The notes under the pieces were generated by a model. That model saw nothing but the letters and a program-made list of their open reading frames with translations, was not told where the DNA came from and did not search any database. The position numbers were made by a program, and so were the translations under genes. From Nesterenkonia sedimenti (GTDB taxonomy: Bacteria > Actinomycetota > Actinomycetes > Actinomycetales > Micrococcaceae), in NCBI RefSeq assembly GCF_012641515.1, contig NZ_JABAHY010000005.1:1-64000 (forward strand): a stretch of DNA of 64,000 nt, in the 5' to 3' direction. This document shows, in pieces, positions 16,162 to 24,295 of the stretch (within the stretch, counting starts at the first letter, position 1; each line of letters opens with the position of its first letter).

Positions 16162-18543
16162 GAAAACCGCGCGGAGCAGGGTGAGGGCGCCCTGCTTATT
16201 CAGTGGGGAGTTCTTATTGCCGCATTTCGGGGACTGCACACAGCTGGGGCAGCCGTCCTGACAGCCGCAGGAGAGGATCGCCGACGTCGTCGCCTGTATC
16301 CATTCCTGGGCCATGCGGAATCCGCGTTCGGCGAAGCCGGCTCCCCCGGGGTGCCCGTCGTAGACGAAGATAGTGGGCAGTTCGGTGTCCCGGTGCAGTG
16401 CGGTGGAGACTCCGCCGATGTCCCAGCGGTCCGAGCTGGTCAGCAGCGGTAGCAGCCCGATCATGGCATGCTCAGCCGCATGCAACGCCCCCGGAATATG
16501 CTCCACGGTCATCCCGGCGCGGACCAGGGCGGTCTCCGGGGCGCTGATCCACATCGCCTGGGTGCGCAGCTGCGAGGGCGGTAAGTCCAGCGGCTCATCG
16601 GAGATCACTTCTGAGCTGCCCAGCGCCTTGCGCTGGAACCCGGTCACCGCCGAGCTGACCTCCACCGTGCCGAAGCATAGGGTGAAATCTCCATGGACCT
16701 GCCGCTCGGTCTCCTCCAGCACGCTGATCGAGGTGGTCTCCCTGGCCTGGGTGTAGAACGGCGGGCTGACGGGGGTCACCAGCACCGTGTTGTTCTCCTG
16801 GTCCAGCTCTTCCACGATGAAGGTCCGGCCCTGGTGTACGTACACCGCCTGCGGGTGGGCCTGCGGCTGAGCCTGGGCGGCGCCCATCTCTCCGACCACT
16901 GTCCCGTCCTCCACGCTAACAATGGTGTACGGGCCGCCGCCGTCGGAGCGCAGCTTGACCCAGGAGGCTGCCGAGACGTCGTCGTGGCCGAAGAACCAGC
17001 CCCGCGGCCGGCGCCGCAGATGCCCCTGCTCAGTCAGCGAATCCACCAACCAGCCCAGTCCGGCGAAGAGGCCCTGCCCGCCGATGTCATCGGGGAGGAG
17101 TGGGAGTTCCTGAGCTGCGGCTAGCAGGTGGGGGGCGGCCACATGCGGGTTGTCCGGATCGGTGACCGCATCCTCCACCCCGGTGCTGAAGATCGTCTCC
17201 GGGTGGTTGAGCATATAGGTGTCCAAGGGGTCATCCCCGGCCACGAAGAATGCCGCCCCGCGCTGCCCGGTGCGCCCGGCCCGGCCCAACTGCTGGAAGA
17301 AGCTTGCCCGAGTCCCCGGCCAGCCAGCGATCACCACGGCGTCCAGCCCCGCAATATCAATGCCGAGCTCCAGTGCCGGGGTGGAGGCCACCCCCAGCAG
17401 CGCCCCGGTGCGCAGGGCCTCCTCCAACTCCCGGCGTTCCTCCTTGAGGTAGCCGGAGCGGTAGGCCGCCACGCGATCCTTCAGCGCGGGGTCGGTCTCC
17501 AGCAGGTGGTCACGGGTGATCGTAGCGATGGTCTCGGCCCCGCGCCGGGACTTGATGAACGCCAGGCTGCGGTACCCGGCGGTGACCAGACTGGTGAGGA
17601 TATCGGCAGACTCCACGGTCAGGCTGCGTTTCAGCGGAGCGTCATTGTCGCCGGTCTGTTCGGCCGGCGCCGACTCCCAGAGATAGACGTCTACCGCGCC
17701 GTGTGGGGAGCCGTCATCGGTGACGGCGGTAACGTTGCCTTCTGCCTCGCCGATGAGTCGAGCGAACGACGACGCCGGCTCACCACTAGTTGCCGAAGCT
17801 CCGGCAAATACCGGATCGGCTCCGTAGCTCCTGGCCACCCGCCGCAGTCGTCGCAGCAGTAGGGCGATATGCGAGCCGAAGATGCCCCGGGCGGTATGGG
17901 CCTCATCAATAATCACGTAGCGCAGCCGGGAGAGGAACCGTGCCCAGCCCCGATGGTTGGGCAGGATGCCGGCGTTGAGCATATCCGGGTTGCTGAGCAC
18001 CAGATTCGCGTGTTGACGGACCCACTGGCGGGACTCCGGGTCGGTGTCCCCGTCATAGCTGGCCGGACGGATACCACCGGAGGGACCGGCCCGGCCCACG
18101 GTCTCAGCCAGTTCCTCCAAGGCATCGAGCTGATCGGCGGCCAGGGCCTTGGTGGGGGAGAGGTAGAGGATGGTGGCCTCTCCGGCGGGGTGTGCGGTGA
18201 CCCCGGGGGCTGGTTCTGCGCCGAGGATGGCAGCGAGCCCGGGCAGTTGGGCGGCTAACGACTTTCCGGAGGCGGTGCCGGTGGCCACTATGGTGTGCCG
18301 CCCGGTGTGCAGAGCCTTGGCGGCCTCGCATTGGTGGGTATAGAGCGTGCTGGCCCCGGTCTGCCGGTAGGCGGCCTTCAGCTCAGCCGGCACCCATTGC
18401 GGCCATGCCACGGTGCGCGCATCACGTGCCTCAAGGGTGTGGATGTGTTTGATCGGGGAGCCTTCCCCGACCCGCAGCGGCAGCTTGGCCGCGCGTAACA
18501 GGGCCAGGGGAGTCCCGGCGTCGTCGTGATGGGGATGGTGCAC
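16135..18543 (-). CDS. DEAD/DEAH-box helicase with C-terminal DUF1998 zinc domain
   Basis: This 802-residue superfamily 2 helicase is of the 'helicase/secretion neighborhood' type, related to Rv3649 and MrfA. The Walker A region is VATGTASGKSLAAQL, motif II is IIDEAHTARGIFG, and the C-terminal helicase half shows AFIKSRRGAETIA and QQLGRAGRTGQRG. The DUF1998 end carries CGCQDGCPSCVQSPKCGN, four cysteines likely binding zinc. The start is GTG 18543 with TACGCT 6 nt upstream, a leaderless arrangement. MrfA acts in DNA crosslink repair; the exact role here is not shown. In other actinobacteria it is linked to tad pilus genes. Confidence 0.9.
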   Translation of the reverse strand: MHHPHHDDAGTPLALLRAAKLPLRVGEGSPIKHIHTLEARDARTVAWPQWVPAELKAAYRQTGASTLYTHQCEAAKALHTGRHTIVATGTASGKSLAAQLPGLAAILGAEPAPGVTAHPAGEATILYLSPTKALAADQLDALEELAETVGRAGPSGGIRPASYDGDTDPESRQWVRQHANLVLSNPDMLNAGILPNHRGWARFLSRLRYVIIDEAHTARGIFGSHIALLLRRLRRVARSYGADPVFAGASATSGEPASSFARLIGEAEGNVTAVTDDGSPHGAVDVYLWESAPAEQTGDNDAPLKRSLTVESADILTSLVTAGYRSLAFIKSRRGAETIATITRDHLLETDPALKDRVAAYRSGYLKEERRELEEALRTGALLGVASTPALELGIDIAGLDAVVIAGWPGTRASFFQQLGRAGRTGQRGAAFFVAGDDPLDTYMLNHPETIFSTGVEDAVTDPDNPHVAAPHLLAAAQELPLLPDDIGGQGLFAGLGWLVDSLTEQGHLRRRPRGWFFGHDDVSAASWVKLRSDGGGPYTIVSVEDGTVVGEMGAAQAQPQAHPQAVYVHQGRTFIVEELDQENNTVLVTPVSPPFYTQARETTSISVLEETERQVHGDFTLCFGTVEVSSAVTGFQRKALGSSEVISDEPLDLPPSQLRTQAMWISAPETALVRAGMTVEHIPGALHAAEHAMIGLLPLLTSSDRWDIGGVSTALHRDTELPTIFVYDGHPGGAGFAERGFRMAQEWIQATTSAILSCGCQDGCPSCVQSPKCGNKNSPLNKQGALTLLRAVFSAEDKALL

Positions 18544-18549
18544 CCGTTC

Positions 18550-18555
18550 AGCGTA
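18550..18555 (-). promoter_or_regulatory. Leaderless -10 hexamer of the helicase gene
   Basis: TACGCT on the minus strand is 6 nt before the GTG start, and no ribosome site lies between. This TANNNT-N6-8-start pattern recurs at eleven other genes in the window. Confidence 0.5.
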
Positions 18556-18602
18556 CTGCCGGTTGCGGGGGTGTCCCGGATTCTCCGTAGCCTTGTGGAC
18601 TG

Positions 18603-18650
18603 TGCGTAGCGTTATAGCGTCATGCAGAGTGCAAATCCCTACGCAGAGTG
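18603..18650. repeat. Inverted and direct repeats upstream of the helicase gene
   Basis: TGCGTAG (18603-18609) and CTACGCA (18639-18645) form an inverted repeat, and GCAGAGTG occurs twice, at 18624-18631 and 18643-18650. They sit between the helicase promoter and the stop of the exported-protein gene. An operator is possible; no function is established. Confidence 0.3.
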
Positions 18651-18660
18651 AACAAAATAG

Positions 18661-19785
18661 CTATGGACCGGTGTAGTTGCCGGCGTCATCGTAGTGATCG
18701 GCGAAGATTTCCGGTGGCTGATCGCCGGGCTCTAGTTCCACCGGGCCGGAGCAGCCCCAGTTGGTGGTGTCCTGGCACTCGCCGGAGACCTGCCGGTGGT
18801 TGATGCGCCAGATATCGGCCTCACCGGGGGTGGCCGGGATGGTGGTGGTACCGGTGATCGGGGTCCAGCTGTCCAGCGGAGCGGGGCCGCCGGGCACCCG
18901 GTACTCGCCGATGAACGTGGTGTTCAGTTGCACCGGGTGCCGGCTAGTGTCCTGGTAGACGTGGCTGGTGGGAGTCTCGGCGTCGGTGATGATGGCCTCT
19001 CCGCTGACCGGCCCGCCGGGATCGGCGCTGCTGCGGGTGGTTCCGTCCCCGTAGTCGAAGTGATGCTCAGTGGGGATGGTCCGGACCTCAACCTCCACAC
19101 CGAGCAGCTCGGTGGTCAGCACCTGGGTCTCGGCAGTGCTGAAGATGTTGGTGTGCCGGTTGATGTAACCGAAGCCAAGGAGCTCGGGCTCAAAGCTGAC
19201 CTCTCCAGGGTCAATCGGCAGCGAGGCAAACTCCTCCTCCATCAGCCCCGGGATCTGCTCATAGACGCTGATGGTCTCCTCTTCCTCGGTTTCTACGACG
19301 GTGTCCGCAGTGGGCGTTTCCGGAGTTGAGAGAACCGGCGGCTCATCGCTGCAGTCCGGGGCGGTGAGTGCCTCACCAACGCGGCCTCGGCCCAACATCC
19401 CGCCGAGCACACATGCGCTGGAGCCTCCGGTGATGGAACTGCCGATGTTGTTCAGTACGTTCTGACAAGGCATGTTGAGAGCGCCGCGGACTACGCAGTA
19501 ATGCGAAGAGGACGACGACGCCGGCGGTGGGGAGGAGCCTGGGCCGCCAGGTGAAGAGATAGGGGCGTTGGGTGGAGCGTTGCGGCCAGGGGAGCCAGGT
19601 TCAGAGGGACGTTGTCTCTCAGTGCGAGATTCAGTAGAAGGAGTCTCGCGTTGAACTTGTACTTCTGTGGTCATTTCGTCCCACCATCCCTCTACCTCCA
19701 ACTCAGGGCCACTATCCTCTGCTCCTGTGGAAGCTGGAGAAAAGGCAAGAAGAAGTGTGGAACCAAGGATCGTCAATGAACTCAC
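18661..19785 (-). CDS. Exported protein of unknown function with PKD-like segment
   Basis: I do not recognise this 374-residue protein as a named family. It has an N-terminal hydrophobic signal (TILGSTLLLAFSPASTGA), then a Pro/Ser/Gly-rich low-complexity linker (about 55-95), a cysteine pair region (HYCVVRG, MPCQNV, ACVLGG), an acidic stretch (ETEEEETISVY), and a C-terminal beta-rich part with HHFDYGDGTTRSS and TSHVYQD, which resembles a PKD repeat. It overlaps the upstream DUF6318-like lipoprotein gene by 4 bases, so the two are coexpressed and may work together at the cell surface. Confidence 0.7.
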   Translation of the reverse strand: MSSLTILGSTLLLAFSPASTGAEDSGPELEVEGWWDEMTTEVQVQRETPSTESRTERQRPSEPGSPGRNAPPNAPISSPGGPGSSPPPASSSSSHYCVVRGALNMPCQNVLNNIGSSITGGSSACVLGGMLGRGRVGEALTAPDCSDEPPVLSTPETPTADTVVETEEEETISVYEQIPGLMEEEFASLPIDPGEVSFEPELLGFGYINRHTNIFSTAETQVLTTELLGVEVEVRTIPTEHHFDYGDGTTRSSADPGGPVSGEAIITDAETPTSHVYQDTSRHPVQLNTTFIGEYRVPGGPAPLDSWTPITGTTTIPATPGEADIWRINHRQVSGECQDTTNWGCSGPVELEPGDQPPEIFADHYDDAGNYTGP

Positions 19786-20495
19786 AGCTCTTCACTGTCC
19801 TCAATGGGCTCATCTGCTTCTTCGTCGTATTCCCCGAGGTAACTAAAGTCGAAGACCTGCCATCTGTCGTCGACATAAACGGCGGAATAGCCGAAACCAC
19901 TGAAGTTGTCCTCGGTCTTTTCGTCGTATAGCTCTTCTTGCCAGTATGTCTGGAACATCGGTTCTTGCATCCCGAAGATGCCAGTGGCATTGGTTTCTGA
20001 TTCGAGCTGCACGTAGGAGTCGAGAATGATCTCTGGCTCACTGACATACCAACCGTTGTTTTCGTAAACTTCGGCTATCGCAGCAATGCCGTAGTCACAT
20101 ACATCGCAATCTTCGGCGGAGACGTATTCGAGGGGTTCCAGGTCGCCTGTGATCCGGGCATAGTGTCTGGCGTCAAACCAGTACTGAATCAGCGCCTCGG
20201 CGCCTTCTTCGGTGGGTTCGTAGATTTCCTCGGGCACCTCGGGCTTTGGCCAGTTTTCGGCTGGACCGTCGGAAGACGCTGGGACTGGTTCGGCGTCGTC
20301 GTCATCCGTTGAATCCCCCGAGGGCTCATCCGGTTCAGCAGACTCCCCCGGGTCTTCCTTCCCAGTCTCCGTACCCTCCGCAGCTGGCAGAGATTCCAGC
20401 ACTGTGGGCTCCGACTCCTCGGCCTCCGCACCTCCGGCGCAGCCGGTCAGCGCCAGAATTATCACCGCAGGGGGCGCCGTGTATCGCACAGCCAC
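19782..20495 (-). CDS. DUF6318-like lipoprotein
   Basis: This 237-residue lipoprotein has lipobox LTGC near residue 19, followed by an acidic, Pro/Ser/Glu-rich linker (about 25-85). The conserved domain includes ALIQYWFDARHYARITGD and EDCDVCDYGIA, which fit the actinobacterial DUF6318 family, whose function is unknown. The start is GTG 20495. The gene leads a two-gene operon with the PKD-like exported protein. The high Asp/Glu content agrees with a salt-adapted surface protein. Confidence 0.75.
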   Translation of the reverse strand: MAVRYTAPPAVIILALTGCAGGAEAEESEPTVLESLPAAEGTETGKEDPGESAEPDEPSGDSTDDDDAEPVPASSDGPAENWPKPEVPEEIYEPTEEGAEALIQYWFDARHYARITGDLEPLEYVSAEDCDVCDYGIAAIAEVYENNGWYVSEPEIILDSYVQLESETNATGIFGMQEPMFQTYWQEELYDEKTEDNFSGFGYSAVYVDDRWQVFDFSYLGEYDEEADEPIEDSEEL

Positions 20496-20563
20496 AATCC
20501 GTATCCGTCCTGTCGCGCGACAGTCCGGAACAGATCAGGCCGCCGCAGTATGTACCTAAGCAA

Positions 20564-20593
20564 CACAGTTCCGTTCCCCTCTGCGGAACTGTG
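20564..20593. terminator. Hairpin between acetyltransferase and DUF6318 genes
   Basis: CACAGTTCCG and CGGAACTGTG form a perfect 10-base-pair stem with a 10-base loop. It follows the acetyltransferase stop on the minus strand, so a terminator is likely, but there is no U-tract. An operator is the alternative. Confidence 0.45.
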
Positions 20594-20643
20594 AATGTTA
20601 CTTTAGTCACACTGCTGCACAACCGCCACCCCTGTGGAAAACC

Positions 20644-21351
20644 TTACTGCGAGATTTCCTCGTCGATCTGCGAATGGCTGGGCCGGCGGCGGTCCTTCGC
20701 CCCCGGAGCGCCGAAGACATGAACATCACCGAGGTGAGTCCAACCCAGGTACTCGTAGAGCTCCTTACCGTCATGGGTGGCAACCAGCAGACCCTCGGCG
20801 ACATCGTGCTCATGGGCAATCGCCAGCAGCGCACGGGTCACGAACGTGCCCAGCCCCTGCCGGCGGTAATCCGGGGAGGTGTAGATCCGGTCCAGAATGC
20901 AGAAATCATCCACTACAGCCATCCGGCCACGGGCGGCCACATTCTCACCCTGATGCACGGTGAACAGTGTCCAGCCCTCGAAGTCCTCCCGGCTCGTGGT
21001 GTAAGTCTCCGGGGTGATCGGATCCTCAACATCCTGAGTCTCCATATCGACCACCATCAGCTTCTCTTCGTCGCTGATCATCTCCAGGCCATCAACCTCG
21101 GACTTGTCCATGATGTCGGCATCCGGCTCGGCAATCAGAGTCAGCAGCCGGGCGGGGCTCTTAGTCACAGCGGAAGCGACCTTGCGCAGCTCGGTCTCCT
21201 CCGGATCGAAGATCACGTATTCCCACTCATCCGAATCCGGACCCAGGCGTGCAGAATGGATATTGCCTTCATGCTGCACCTCATAGCCGTGGGTGCGGGC
21301 CCACCCGGTCACCCACGTCTGGACCAATGCGTCGTTCAGCTCAGAAGTCAT
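20644..21351 (-). CDS. GNAT-family N-acetyltransferase
   Basis: This 235-residue protein carries a C-terminal GNAT domain (about 125-225). The acetyl-CoA loop is DYRRQGLGTFVTRALLAIA, preceded by a beta strand DFCILDRIYTS, with a terminal YEYLGWTHLGDVHVFGAPG. The N-terminal ~120 residues are acidic and unassigned. GGGAAG lies a short distance before the ATG. The acceptor substrate cannot be told from the sequence. Confidence 0.85.
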   Translation of the reverse strand: MTSELNDALVQTWVTGWARTHGYEVQHEGNIHSARLGPDSDEWEYVIFDPEETELRKVASAVTKSPARLLTLIAEPDADIMDKSEVDGLEMISDEEKLMVVDMETQDVEDPITPETYTTSREDFEGWTLFTVHQGENVAARGRMAVVDDFCILDRIYTSPDYRRQGLGTFVTRALLAIAHEHDVAEGLLVATHDGKELYEYLGWTHLGDVHVFGAPGAKDRRRPSHSQIDEEISQ

Positions 21352-21510
21352 TTGCAGCTCGCTTCCCTGTAGTCACTCAGTTCCAACATATAAGGAACCT
21401 CACAGTTAGGGATAGTGGGCGGAAGTAACAATCTGCTGAACGCCGCCGGTCAGAGGCCGGTCACATACCCCCGGCAGCCCCGCGAATCCCAGCCTTGGGG
21501 CCGCGGGTCG

Positions 21511-21516
21511 TAGTCT
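21511..21516 (+). promoter_or_regulatory. Leaderless -10 hexamer of trhO
   Basis: TAGTCT is 6 nt before the GTG start of trhO, with no ribosome site between. Confidence 0.5.
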
Positions 21517-21522
21517 TGTTAT

Positions 21523-22473
21523 GTGACCGAATCTCGCATTGTTCTCTATTACAAGTTTGCGCCTATCAAAGACCCCGAGGCGGTCAAACTCTGGCAGCGC
21601 ACGCTCTGTGAACAGCTGGGACTCACCGGCCGGATCATCATCTCCGAACACGGCATCAACGGAACTGTCGGCGGCGAGATGGCGGCGGTGAAACGCTACG
21701 TGAAACAGACCAAGTCCTACACCCCCTTCCGCGGCACCGAGTTCAAATGGTCCGAGGGTGGGGCTGAGAGTTTTCCCCGGCTGAGCGTGAAAGTCCGGCC
21801 CGAACTGGTTGCCTTCGGGGTGCCTGATCAGGTGAAAGTCAACGACGACGGCGTCATCGGCGGTGGTGAGCACCTCAAACCCGAGGAGGTCCACGAGCTG
21901 GTCGAGACCAAAAAACGCGAAGGCGTGGAGGTCACCTTCTTCGACGGCCGCAACGCCATGGAGGCCCAGATCGGGAAATTCCGCGACGCCGTGGTCCCCG
22001 ACACCGAGACCACTCGCGACTTCATCACCGAGCTGGACTCCGGCAAATACGACCACCTCAAAGATCAGCCGGTGGTCACCTACTGCACCGGCGGGATCCG
22101 CTGCGAGGTGCTCTCAGCCCTGATGAAGGACCGCGGATTCGAGGAGGTCTACCAGATTGACGGCGGCATCGTCCGCTACGGGGAGACCTACGGAGACTCC
22201 GGCTACTGGGAGGGCGAGCTCTACGTCTTCGACGGGCGGATGAACACCCGGTTCAGCGAGGACGCCAAAACCATCGGTGAATGCGTGAACTGCTCTGCGG
22301 CGACGTCGTCGTTCTATAACTGCCTGGACCGGGGCTGCTCCAACCTGCAGCTGTACTGCGAGGACTGCAAACACATCCCCGAAACTGTGCGGTGCAGCAA
22401 ATGCGAGGCCCGGCTTGCCGCCAACCCCAATGACCCCAACCAGGGGGTCCTGGACAAGGTGCGCCGACCATGA
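21523..22473 (+). CDS. trhO: tRNA uridine(34) hydroxylase / rhodanese-related protein TrhO
   Basis: This 316-residue protein is of the YceA/TrhO family, which hydroxylates U34 of certain tRNAs in other bacteria. An N-terminal acylphosphatase-like domain ([18 protein letters not shown]) is followed by a rhodanese domain with the active cysteine in [15 protein letters not shown]. The C-terminus holds a cysteine-rich tail ([25 protein letters not shown]), likely metal-binding. GTG start. The stop overlaps the methyltransferase gene as ATGA. Confidence 0.9.
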   Translation: MTESRIVLYYKFAPIKDPEAVKLWQRTLCEQLGLTGRIIISEHGINGTVGGEMAAVKRYVKQTKSYTPFRGTEFKWSEGGAESFPRLSVKVRPELVAFGVPDQVKVNDDGVIGGGEHLKPEEVHELVETKKREGVEVTFFDGRNAMEAQIGKFRDAVVPDTETTRDFITELDSGKYDHLKDQPVVTYCTGGIRCEVLSALMKDRGFEEVYQIDGGIVRYGETYGDSGYWEGELYVFDGRMNTRFSEDAKTIGECVNCSAATSSFYNCLDRGCSNLQLYCEDCKHIPETVRCSKCEARLAANPNDPNQGVLDKVRRP

Positions 22474-24053
22474 AAACACCCAGCAGCCACGATCTCGAAC
22501 TGATCAGCAAGCTCCATGCCGACCTCACCGAGGCGGAATTCACCAACGACGGCGTGGCTGAGCTCCTCGGCACCGATGCGGTCACTGCCCTGGACCGTGA
22601 ACAGGTGGTGCCCGGCCAACTGGTGGTCGAGGCTGAACTGCCCCCAGCCAGCACCGGGGTGAGCAGTAGGCGGCAGCGCTGCGCGGTCCTGACAGCCCTA
22701 TGGCTGGTCTCGGTCCGAGTCACCCCCGACCAGGTGGAATCGGCCCTGCCGCGCACCGGACTGCAGGGTCTGGAAGACCTCGAGCTGGTGGAGACCCGCG
22801 AGGGCGTGGTCCGGCCGCTCAGCGACCTGCGCCCCTACCAGGTGGAGACCACCGGTGGGCAACAGAACCTCTGGGTGACCAGCGACCTTGCCGCCCACGA
22901 GGTCCAAGGAGCGCTGCCGCATGAACATGTGCTCGGCATCGGCCAGGCCAGCCTCACCCTGGCTGGGATCACCCACCGCGCCCCGGTGGGCACAGCCCTA
23001 GATTTAGGCACCGGCTGCGGAATCCAGCTGCTGCATCTGTTGGACCACGCAGAACATGTGGTCGGCACCGATATCTCCGCGCGCGCCCTGGACTTCGCCC
23101 GGTTCAACCTGCTGCTCAACGCCGAGGCGCTTCGCCTGGACGCGCAGAACCTCGAAGCGCGGGTGGAGCTGCTGCAGGGCTCACTGTTCGAACCTGTGGC
23201 CGGCCGGCAGTTCGACCTGGTGGTCTCCAATCCGCCGTTTGTGATCACCCCGCGCACCGAGGGCGAAACCGAGGCCGACCGGTACATCTACCGCGATGGC
23301 GGCCGCGAGGGCGATGCCCTGATGCAGGAACTGATCAGTGCTCTGCCGCGGGTGCTGACCCCTGGTGGCACCGCCCAGATGCTGGGCAACTGGGAGATGC
23401 ACCGCGCCGGAGAGGACACAACCTGGGACACCCGCCCCCGCCAATGGGTTGAGGGGACCGGGCTGGATGCCTGGTTCATCCAGCGTGATGTCCAGACCCC
23501 GGCGCAGTACGCCGAGACCTGGCTGCGCGATGCCTCCGAGGAACGCAGTATCGCCGAATACCGACGCCGCTACGCCCATTACCTGCGGGACTTCGCCTCC
23601 CGCGGGGTCGAACAGATCGGATTCGGGATGATCTGGCTGGGCAAACCCCAGGCCCATGTCATGGGTGAGGGGGAACCGGTGCGCTGGGTCCGCTGCGAGG
23701 AACTCACCGGAGAGATCCAACAACCCCTGGGCCCGGTGATCGGTGAGACCGTCCGACGCCGCGGCGACCATACAGTACTTAACCGCGCGCTGACCGTGCC
23801 GGAGAGTGTCACCGAGGAGCGGTACCAGCGCTTCGGCGCCGAACACCCCGAGGTGATCATCGCCCGGCAGGGTGCCGGGTTCCGCCGAGCCCGGCCGATC
23901 AGCTCCTCGGCGGCAGGGTTCCTCTCCGCCGCCGACGGGGAATTCAACGCAGGTCAGCTGATCACCGCTGTCTGTTCGCTCACAGATGCCGATGAGGATA
24001 ATCTAACCCAGGAGGTCCTCGACCTCTATATAGAGGGCTACCTCGCCGACTGA
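22470..24053 (+). CDS. Class I SAM-dependent methyltransferase (DUF7059/DUF7782 type)
   Basis: This 527-residue protein has an N-terminal accessory domain (about 1-150), a Rossmann methyltransferase core with [17 protein letters not shown] as the SAM loop, and the catalytic-type motif VVSNPPFVI, which in HemK/PrmC-like enzymes methylates amide nitrogens. A C-terminal winged-helix-like extension (about 410-527) fits DUF7782. The substrate is unknown; a protein or nucleobase amide or amine is suggested by NPPF. It is translationally coupled to trhO. Confidence 0.87.
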   Translation: MKTPSSHDLELISKLHADLTEAEFTNDGVAELLGTDAVTALDREQVVPGQLVVEAELPPASTGVSSRRQRCAVLTALWLVSVRVTPDQVESALPRTGLQGLEDLELVETREGVVRPLSDLRPYQVETTGGQQNLWVTSDLAAHEVQGALPHEHVLGIGQASLTLAGITHRAPVGTALDLGTGCGIQLLHLLDHAEHVVGTDISARALDFARFNLLLNAEALRLDAQNLEARVELLQGSLFEPVAGRQFDLVVSNPPFVITPRTEGETEADRYIYRDGGREGDALMQELISALPRVLTPGGTAQMLGNWEMHRAGEDTTWDTRPRQWVEGTGLDAWFIQRDVQTPAQYAETWLRDASEERSIAEYRRRYAHYLRDFASRGVEQIGFGMIWLGKPQAHVMGEGEPVRWVRCEELTGEIQQPLGPVIGETVRRRGDHTVLNRALTVPESVTEERYQRFGAEHPEVIIARQGAGFRRARPISSSAAGFLSAADGEFNAGQLITAVCSLTDADEDNLTQEVLDLYIEGYLAD

Positions 24054-24295
24054 GCCGAGCGAAGATGCCCGCGTGGTCAGAACGACGCGCAGGGGTTCGC
24101 GGAGCAGGCGTTCGGGTGGGTTTAGGCGGGAGCGAGCGCGCATCAGCGCGTGAGTGAGTGGCGGCACGGCTGCGTAGCGGTTCCCGCAGCGGCCGAAGTG
24201 GAGCCCCGCCATCGCACTGTTATAGTGAGCACTCGACGGCGCACCGCCCGGTTGGGGCGCGCTCAGTTGCACCGCTGCACAGCCCAAGGAGATAC
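24054..24295. other. topA leader region with inverted repeats
   Basis: This 242-base gap contains hairpin-capable segments (CGCGC/GCGCG around 24138-24152 and CTGCG/CGCAG around 24169-24189). TATAGT at 24221-24226 is a plausible -10 for topA, though no good -35 lies 17 bases upstream. AAGGAGAT precedes the topA GTG. No RNA family was recognised. Confidence 0.4.
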
